Source: Metridium senile
Taxonomy: Eukaryota > Cnidaria > Anthozoa > Actiniaria > Metridiidae
Direction of reading: 5' to 3'
Length of the DNA stretch: 64,000 nt
Assembly: GCA_949775045.1 (NCBI GenBank)
Contig: OX459096.1
Location: 33,289,160 to 33,353,159, forward strand
Each line of letters begins with the position of its first letter. The stretch's first letter is position 1. Positions 56,501 through 64,000 of the stretch are shown here, in pieces. The position numbers were made by a program, and so were the translations under genes. A model generated the notes under the pieces. That model ran no database searches, was not told the origin of the DNA, and was given only the letters and a program-made list of their open reading frames with translations.

Positions 56501-59500
56501 CGAATTTAAAGTGTGTCTCCGTGAAATGCAGAACTTTGATGGACTGCACCAGAGCATACATGTGGTAAAGAGTCGTGATATTTGAGCGTTTATGATAAGG
56601 GAAAGGGGGGGGGGGGAGTGAGGGGGAATTACATGGGGGCATAGAAAGCCCCAAGTAGCGGGACGACCCTTCTAGCCGAGCCAACTAAAAGGATAATTTA
56701 TATGGAGTTATTCTATCGATTATCATGCAGACGATTGCATGGGTAGAGAAATATCAAATTTAATTAGAGCACTCCACAGTTGAAATTATAGGCTAGAAAT
56801 AAGTCTGTATTCTTTAACACCATGTCAAAGAAACAAACAAAAAAAAAAAAAAAAAAAAAAAACCCAACCAAAACAAGATAAAGAAGAACAACAAAGCTAA
56901 TAATCATCCAGAGGAAAGAACCTTTCACCATTACCTGATTTTAGTGTTTTGACTTACATTTAGATAGTTAATTATTTATTTTCCCAATTTGTTTTTGTAG
57001 AACTGGCTTGCTTACGATTCTTTACCTTCTGAGATGATGGCCGAGAAAATTTCCTTGTCATTCACCAACACCTACCTTCCAAAAGTGAGCGACAACTTCG
57101 CTTACTGCAAGGTAATGGAATTTATAATAATACCCCATTTTCACGTTATCTATCACCGCTGCAATTTTTGACAAACGGCGCATTTGAACAAGCTTAGCCT
57201 TGATGTGTTGTTAAAAATATTCACAAGTTCGAAGCAAGTTCACAAGTTCGAAGCAAAATGTTATTGCTTAACATAGAAATGACATTTGAATTTTTACTGA
57301 ATCGAGGTAGTCCCTAGGTTGTCCCTGTACAAATGCTCCTTTTGTACAAACAGTACAACGGCGCTAGATAACACGAAACTCGGTGGAGTATTCTCTATTT
57401 AAAACATTATAGTTATTTGGAGTATTGTCCTCTAATTACAAGGCGGGGAGCTCAATTCAACTCAACTAGAAACCTTTTTTCATGTGTTTTTACGTGTGGC
57501 ATCTATCTCGCCATTATTAAAACTTGATAATTCATCCTGCTGTTACATTTCGGGAGTTCCGTATAATTTCAACATTTGCAAAGCTCAATTTTTTTTGCAA
57601 TATAGTCTCAAAAATAATTCAATATTTGACATTGATAACCTTTTAGAAGTATAATGTTTATATTGAGTGAGCATGACGGTCAAGAACGAGTGAAAAACAG
57701 CGTAGAATAAACTGCCAAAAATAGAAACAACTTCAGGGGCGGATTTAGGGGTGGGCCGAAGGGGCCGCGGCCCCCCCTTTTGTTGAATAAATGATCACTC
57801 AAAATGCTGGAAATCGCATCTCCGACGGTCTCAATTCAAAATTTTCTGGAGGGGGCATGCCCCCAGACCCCCCTAGATACTCCCGCCTTCGGCGGTCGAT
57901 GGGACACCGAACCATTTTAATTGGCCGGCCCCCCCTTTCTCAATATGCTGGATCCGCCCCTGAACTTTACAATATATAAAAAAATAGGAAAATAGGGGAG
58001 CGGCTTAACTTGAGTAGGAGAAACTGCATGGAACGTGGGAAAAGAGAAACTGCTTCAGATTTACACTGAATGGGAGCGTTATGTTTTAATGTTGAATGTA
58101 TTTTATATTATCTTGTAAATTGAATGGAAGATCCCTTCTGGGGAGTTTCAATAAAGTTTATTGTACTGTATTTACAGTGCGACTACTCAAACCAAGGCCA
58201 CCCAAAAAACAATTATCACAAATTATTCAATCACTATACAAGATAATTCTGATATTTTTGGTTGACACTTTGACATTATATTTTGACAGTGAAATTTACT
58301 GAATCATCAATTTCCTGTAAGTCTATTGTTTAGATACTTGAATGTGATTGGATGACTTGTGAAAAATTTGTTTGGGTAGCCTTGGTTGGAGTAGTCACTA
58401 TAGAAAAATATCGAGATAAAGAATTGAGGGAAACTAAGAAAGTGAGCGAGACTCGCGGTGAGCCGGATGGGCAAAACGCAATTATAGAGAGTAGTAATAT
58501 TCCAATCCATTTTCTCTTGTGTACGATGATTCTAGAATGGCGTCCTGAAAGGTAACTACACAAAAGAACCGACGATGATAGCAACAGCACGACATGCATT
58601 AGGAAACCTCCTGCCGATATATAACAGCATATCAGTCTGGATCGAGGTAAGATATAATGTATATACATTAGACCTATAATAAAAACCTACCGCCTGTTGA
58701 GACCACTAGCTTGTTGTTTTTAACTAAAACGGTTGAGTTGAGTATGGTTAATTGACGATGATGAATTCTTTTCGAATCTGCACTTTCATGTTCTTGTAGT
58801 TTATGTTTTAATCAAGTAGCTGCTTTGCCGTGAGCAAGCGAATTGGCTTTTCCTAAACGTATTTCGAAAAAGTTGTCGGAATGACAACTAATGAAGATTG
58901 CGCAACCGAAAGGAATTGTGGCCTATGCATACACATGTGTGTTTTTTCTTTCTGAAAAACAAATATGCGGTAAATTCGTTTTACAGAATCAAAGATACAT
59001 AAATACTCAATACTGATATTCGCCATTAATTCGCCCCCAGTCAATTGTCCTTATTTGTATTTTATGATTAACGAATGTCTTTCTCTAGGAAATCAGCACT
59101 AGTGCATTCCGTGTATGTCTAAAGGAACTTCACGCACCGAATGGTTATGATCCTGTCGAGGTGACCCTCCTAGCTATCGGTAGGTGATGAGGATATACTT
59201 TACAGCTGTCGATAATGGAAGGTTGTCATTTTCCCTTGCAACTGAAGACTGACCAATCGTCTGGATAGACCAATCGTCTTATGACCAACAAGTCGTCTGG
59301 AGTGAAAATGAGGCAGACAAAAAGACACTGATTTTGTTGAATTCACAAAAGATAAACAAATTTGAGGAGGATTTGCCACTGCAACAGCAATATGCTATGA
59401 ATAAATTGATAACAAACGAAGAAATACCTACATACTCTACAGCCTTCAAACTGTAGACTGTAGCTTTGATTGTTACAACGATTTTTGAATTAAGTGTTTG

Positions 59501-59861
59501 TCCTTTGATAAAGAAAAAAAATGAACTAGTTTGATTGAAGTTCAACGAGTATATAAACCCTTATTAAAAAGGATAAATTCTGAAAACTTGAATATGATTC
59601 TAAAAATACCAAGATGTGACGTATATCTATAACTTTGAAAAATGAAAATATCTCTGTATGATTGTCCATGCATGTTAATTCCTACGTACAAGTGAGAATA
59701 ACCGGCAATATAGGTTTCCAGTTTTCTACTTATAACTATTGGTTCCCTTGAGCAAATAAAAATCGCTCAAACAAATTTCAAACAAATATTTTAGTGTATG
59801 TATTCAATTCATTTTGCTCCGCATTTAATACTTCTTTTCTGTTTTTTTTTCAGCGAGTTGA
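50551..59861 (+). CDS. Secreted H-type lectin repeat protein with central Kazal/follistatin-like domain
   Basis: Exon 1 is non-coding (to 49664). Coding exons: 50518-50602 (ATG 50551), 51425-51801, 52109-52273, 52754-52867, 53234-53359, 54307-54403, 55002-55223, 55654-56030, 56397-56564, 57001-57111, 58536-58646, 59089-59179, 59854-59861. All phases agree; 672 residues. A signal peptide (MQKLLVVSLLLCSFVSLG) precedes six H-type-lectin-like repeats, each with W-x-E ... F-x-x-C: GWVEQVATGGFTACV, VWVEDVTKSGFKVCM, EWIEQVSKTQFTVCM, AWAEKISNANFTACA, VWVE-like IWVENTSTTEFKVCL, and VWIEEISTSAFRVCL. Between repeats three and four lies a Cys-rich Kazal/follistatin-type module (CGNDGVTYKNMCFYEKEVC, then HAGAC). 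H-type lectins bind GalNAc-type glycans and act in recognition and adhesion; Kazal modules inhibit serine proteases or act as structural units. A secreted defence or matrix role is inferred. AATAAA at 59991. Confidence 0.9.
50646..50927. mobile_element. MITE with ACAGCTATTT termini (third copy)
   Basis: Same family as 21432-21847, here in the intron after the signal-peptide exon. Ends ACAGCTATTTTAAAAAA and TTTTTGAAATAGCTGT. It shares GACCAAAGGGCATTGTGGG and ATTTCGGTCATGCAATGC with the others. Confidence 0.82.
53434..53596. mobile_element. MITE with TTACAGTGCGAATC termini
   Basis: TTACAGTGCGAATCGAAAAA and GGGCACCCAGAAATATTTTA are mirrored by TAAAATATTTTTGGGTGCCC and GATTCGCACTGTAA. CAGTG ends flanked by TA fit a Tc1/mariner-type derivative. 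It lies in the intron after the exon ending TEWIE. Confidence 0.82.
54012..54172. mobile_element. AT-rich palindromic element
   Basis: ATTGCAATAACATATAAAA, AAAATTACAAAATACG and AATTAATTAAAAGACAAAAG are mirrored by CTTTTGTCTTTTAATTAATT and the following sequence to about 54172. It lies in the same intron as 53434-53596. Confidence 0.75.
54539..54640. mobile_element. Short GC-rich inverted repeat (CGAATAAGCGCCGC)
   Basis: CCGAATTTACTCGAATAAGC at the left is mirrored by GTTTATTCGAGGAAATCCG at the right. CGAATAAGCGCCGC occurs twice in direct orientation inside. Much more GC-rich than its surroundings. Confidence 0.65.
56184..56344. mobile_element. Tigger/pogo-like MITE
   Basis: TA-CAGTGAAACCGCTCTATA at the left and TATAGGGGGTTCCACTG-TA at the right. 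The CAGTGGAACC-type ends and TA duplication match non-autonomous relatives of the pogo/Tigger group. It lies between the exons ending 56030 and starting 56397. Confidence 0.75.
57734..57962. mobile_element. MITE with CAGGGGCGGAT termini
   Basis: CAGGGGCGGATTTAGGGG at the left and GGATCCGCCCCTG at the right, with GGCCGCGGCCCCCCC and GGCCGGCCCCCCC as inner partners. AACTT flanks both sides. hAT-like ends of this type are widespread in animals; family placement is tentative. Confidence 0.75.
58174..58402. mobile_element. MITE with CAGTGCGACTACTCAA terminus
   Basis: ACAGTGCGACTACTCAAACC and GGCCACCCAAA are mirrored by TTTGGGTAGCC and GGTTGGAGTAGTCACTATA. It ends only 133 bases before the exon at 58536. 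Confidence 0.72.
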
Positions 59862-59996
59862 ACAAGGTCATCGACTCAAGATTTTACAGATGATTACGGA
59901 AAAGACATATTTATTGATATATTTATTGGAAAAAGTAAATTATACATTTATTATATTGATATGTATTATTGATGATGTATATTTATAATGAATAAA

Positions 59997-62900
59997 ATTG
60001 AGCATTGAAATTGTTTTGATTGTTTTAGTTTTATAATCATTGATATTTGTTTTTACTCAAAGCTAGCGTACATTCAACTTCAAAATTAATGGGACATTGA
60101 TTGTAATACCTTCTTTCATTTTTTTTGTTGGAACAAATAAATAACCTTTTTTTCAAATCAATGTTTATTCATTGTGCAAGGCAATTTGGACTATTCAGCA
60201 GTGTCAAAATTGCCAAAGGTGATGTGGGAAAATATATGTCAATTATACTTTTCTCTCTTAAAAAAACCGTCCCAAAGGCCCAGAGCATTTTGAAAATGAT
60301 TTTCCTTTTTTACAATTTGAATGTTATAGGCAAGACTAAGATAGGAGGGGAGGGAAAGGAAAAGAACGGAAAGCAGGAATAGGACAGGAAAGAATGGAAA
60401 GCACGGATAAAAAGGGAATCGGAACAGGAAAGAAATTAGAGGAATTGAAAGTATGGACATCAAGAAATTGCAGTAAAAGAATTAAAATAGGAACGAATAT
60501 AAAGGGGAAAGCAACGAGGTATTACCAATAGATATTGTATATTTAATTTACACAACAAAAGCTAGAGCAAAAAAAAAAACACTTAAATAAACCAGTTATT
60601 TTTTATTTGGTGACCATTAAGTCACTATCACTTAACCAGGAATAAATACTAAAGGAAACGATACCTCATTATTGCCTTTGATAGTGATTAAAGTGTCCCT
60701 AGTAGTTGTTCTTGGCCTACGTGCACACTTCCATTTTTAAATTCGCTTTTACCATGGTTATATAATCTTAACTTAGAGCAATGAATTTTACACCAGATGT
60801 CAGTCTTGAATGAAAGTTTCGAACAATCTCGAGTCTCATTATGCGTATTACAGTTTCCATAGCAACGATTAACAAACATTCTCGAAAACGTTTTTTCAAA
60901 TGGGAAAGTTTGATTGAAGGAAATTTATTTGTACGATTTCGAATAAATTACGGAAACATGTGTTTTCGCTTGTAAAAGATAAGCGGTCAAAACATTTCAT
61001 AGAAAGAATGCACAAATACGATACTGAAAGTTTTCCAGTAGGAATCCATCAGAAATCCCTTAAAAAAATATCTTCCCCGCCGTTATTTGCAGTTTAGTTA
61101 TCATTGTGTTATGGTTGTTGTATTAGAATTTGCGTTGTCTTTGTGATTTTTGCGTGAGCTTTAATAACGTTGTAGTTGTTGTCGATTTGATGTCCCTATT
61201 TGATTGCTGTTGCTGTTGTTGTTGTTGTTGTTGTTGTTGAATTGTGGATTATTACATTTCGGGATGTTGCATATTGATGATATTTAGTCGTAGCTAGGAT
61301 TGATTCTGCTAGTCACTCTAGACGAGGAGCCGTAGCCATTCAAGTTTATTGGCATCGATTTAATACATTAGCAGTCATTACCAAAAGGGCTCTTATTTCA
61401 TTCCATCTCCGAAAGCATCGAGATGACATTTTTATTAGCCGACTGTTCCATCATAATTGTCAAAAGATCTTCCGTCAGTTGGAAAAAAACCCGTGGGTCC
61501 GTTTTTAATTTCAACAACAGCGTATGAGCTGTTTATATCAACCAGTGTCTAGCTAGGTAATAACATCCATAAAAGACATTTGTTTCCGTACTGCTGTTAT
61601 AATAAAGTGTCCAATATAAAGGTTGCACGATTTGCAAAAAAAGGTTTATTACATGCATTGTCAAATTAAGTATAATTATTGTCTTCAGCTGTTTACAATT
61701 ATAAGATTTTGTATGGAATATCAAAATATATTTTTAAAAATTGAAAAGGGGTTATTTTTAAGTTACAACCAAAGACACCATTCCGAAATTGGAATTCCCG
61801 ATTAACTAATTTTATTTTACATCGTTCTACAGTGATAATTTAAACGAAATTTTGTTAGCCTTAGATATTTCATAATATGATTATAATCATACTTGCATAC
61901 AGCATTTCTACATGCATGCATATCAACTTAGCTTTGTACGGCAGTGCAATAACAAAGTGTTATTGGATGTATTATACTTATGATAATTGTAATTTAGTAA
62001 TTTACATTTTATATTAGTTAAATGATTTTCATGTTGATAAAGAAATATTTTCATTACTTTTTATATCGACATGAAAATCAATTAACGACTTTCATTTATT
62101 TTATTCATTAGTTGTCAACGTATTTAAAAATGCTGTCTCTTCAAGAATATGCGAGTTATGACTTATTTTAATTTGATAGTCGAATTTCTTTAAAACGGCA
62201 GTCAACCCATCGATTAGGCAATAACATTTTATGTTTTCCACTTATTCATTTATGAACGTCGAAGAAGGGCTAAGGCTCGAAACTTCAGTCAGTAATGTTT
62301 TATCACTACTGAAAAGTATCATTTTTCACGGTGTTACAAATGTCATGTTATTGCCTATCGTTTATGTTAAACACCTACGCAGCCCATATACTAGTTTTCT
62401 CGCTAGTTTCCATTCCTTTTCTTGTAAGTAACGATTTTATAAACTGCTGTCAGGTGATATCTGATATTTTGTGCAAACTAAACATGAGTATGATTTCATT
62501 ACGTCATTTACTTGTCGATCGTACATTATAGTGAACACAGCAACATGATCATCCTTAACATTCTGTACATTGGTAAGAACATTTTGATTATATTTATTAT
62601 AGTTTTATCTTCCTGTATATCTGTATCTTCCTGTATAGTTTAACCACCATTTTAATTAATTTTGGTAAATAAGTTTTAGTTAATCGTCTACGTGCGACTG
62701 CAAGCAATGGAAAACGAAATCAACTTCGATTTGACATTAATTCTTCTCCAAAAAATGAATTTTAGCTTCATGTCAATTACAAAAAGTCGCTTGAAATATT
62801 ATTTTTTTCAGAAATTTAGAAATATTGCATAAGTGTGGATTCAAATATATTTTTTACTTTGATCAGACCCGCAGGATAGACCAGTCGACTAGTTTAAAGA

Positions 62901-63189
62901 TGTCGAGTCGATTCTAGCTGTCCTATTCTCTCTTCCTTGTACATCTATTAAGCGGAATCATATATTATTCAAAGGGAATTTATTTCACTATTCAATTGTG
63001 CTTTCATTATATTTTTTCAATGTACTCTTTGTTTATTCGGGTATAAAAAAGACAATATATATACGTTAATACATTTATATCGAAGTGTATTTTTTTTTTA
63101 TTATATTGTCCTGTATTTCTTTTTCTAAATCCGAACCACAATATTTTTTTATACGCTCGAGTCGTAAAATATTAGTAAAATATTCTAAA
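59997..63189. other. Intergenic between lectin gene and downstream paralogue promoter
   Basis: AT-rich, no supported gene. It contains a purine-rich GGAAAG/GGAACAGG stretch at 60340-60470, a GTT microsatellite at 61206-61239, and near 62262 a GAAGAAGGGCTAAGGCTCGA word that resembles LINE/Penelope remnants but is too short to call. Confidence 0.5.
61206..61239. repeat. GTT microsatellite
   Basis: About eleven TTG triplets with one or two TGC variants. Confidence 0.9.
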
Positions 63190-64000
63190 AAGTATTCTCA
63201 GATTATCCATTGTTTAACTGAAATAAATGCATTACATCATAACAATAAATTGGGAAAATAAATATCAATCAAGTCTTGTTTAATCTGGTTTCTAAGCAAA
63301 CTATGATTATGAAAATGAGGAATTGAAGTTGCACACTTGGCAATGTATTCTGAATATACTACCATTAAAAAGGTAGAATTCTATAGTTGTAGCATTTCAA
63401 TAAGCTAATTATGCAATTTTATGCAATTCACATTGCAACACTTGCAATTTGGCATTTCACACTTGAGTCATAAAACCCGTGCTGTATTATTATGCATGTT
63501 TGCGTATAAATAGAGCTAGCTTGGAAGGCTTCGTTCACTTGCTTTTGGGTCAGATCTCATGCAGACAAGCTCCATACAGGTAAGAAATCAAAACTAGTGT
63601 TTTAGGCATTGAGTTATTGATGAAGATGTGGAATTCACAGAAGGCAGCTATATGTTATGCGTTTTAAATTTTACATTATTTATCTCGTACTGTTGTCAGC
63701 CTGTTACAGTATTATGATGATTTTGTATAATAAGGCCTCGATAATGAAAGACTAGTTTTTTCGTACATAAGCTTACTTTTTACAAAGTTTGAACATGATT
63801 TCGATTCTTGACATAATCTTGTTGAAATTCAAACAGTCTACCATTTACCTTGCTCACAAACGAAGCAGTTTGACAGTTTATGAAACAGCTAAAAGTTTGA
63901 AGATGAAAATGCTGCTTTTAGTTCTATGGAAAATAAGCTAAACATAACGAAGCCTGTATTATCGTTAACCTTTTAACGGGGAAGAGAATTAAAACAGCTT
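63190..64000 (+). promoter_or_regulatory. Second copy of lectin promoter, exon 1 and start of intron 1; paralogue continues beyond window
   Basis: Aligns with 49280-50110 in direct orientation, including the ATGCAAT/TTGCAAT cluster (63411-63450), TGAGTCA (63464-63470), TATAAATA (63505), a non-coding exon ending CATACAG at 63579 and the donor GTAAGAAATC. Differences are few: a CATG insertion in exon 1, and about 30 bases lost near 63745 in the intron. The coding exons of this presumed paralogue would lie to the right of base 64000. Confidence 0.85.

Overview
This window is eukaryotic, intron-rich, AT-rich and crowded with repeats. Its gene content points to an anthozoan cnidarian, most likely a reef coral. 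The main clues are two copies of a secreted fibrinogen-like gene resembling coral 'uncharacterized skeletal organic matrix protein 5', a multi-domain H-type lectin/Kazal gene, and several inverted-repeat elements of a kind I associate with coral genomes. The species cannot be named from the sequence. All intron-exon models below were joined by hand from GT/AG (in one case GC/AG) sites and reading-phase continuity.

Layout. 1-2495: 3' end of an SLC5 sodium/solute cotransporter gene (+), with a 20-bp satellite in one intron. 4925-6121: an intronless 398-aa gene of unknown function (+). 7568-8266: an intronless HAD-family, phosphonatase-like hydrolase (-). It shares an 85-bp bidirectional promoter with the ten-exon OVCA2-like serine hydrolase (+, 8352-21245). 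Intron 6 of OVCA2 contains, on the opposite strand, a class A GPCR gene broken by one in-frame TGA.

21066-48079 is a direct tandem segmental duplication. Copy A (about 21066-38562) and copy B (about 39865-48079) each carry the last exon of OVCA2 followed by a complete six-exon SOMP5-like gene. OVCA2 itself uses the copy A exon, so the copy B exon is an orphan. Copy A is about twice as long because of later changes: a 67-bp satellite of about 23 units (one unit in B), a 3.5-kb foldback element, LINE fragments, a 2.6-kb block and small MITEs. A sequencing gap of 200 N lies in copy A.

49500-59996 holds a 14-exon gene for a secreted protein with six H-type-lectin-like repeats and a central Kazal/follistatin-like domain. 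Its two halves arose by internal duplication. Its promoter, non-coding first exon and the start of intron 1 are duplicated at 63190-64000, so a paralogue probably starts at the right edge and runs out of the window.

The two SOMP5-like genes and the lectin genes encode secreted extracellular proteins and appear to be expanding by local duplication. The other genes (transporter, two soluble hydrolases, GPCR) look like unrelated neighbours. I found no tRNA, rRNA or CRISPR.
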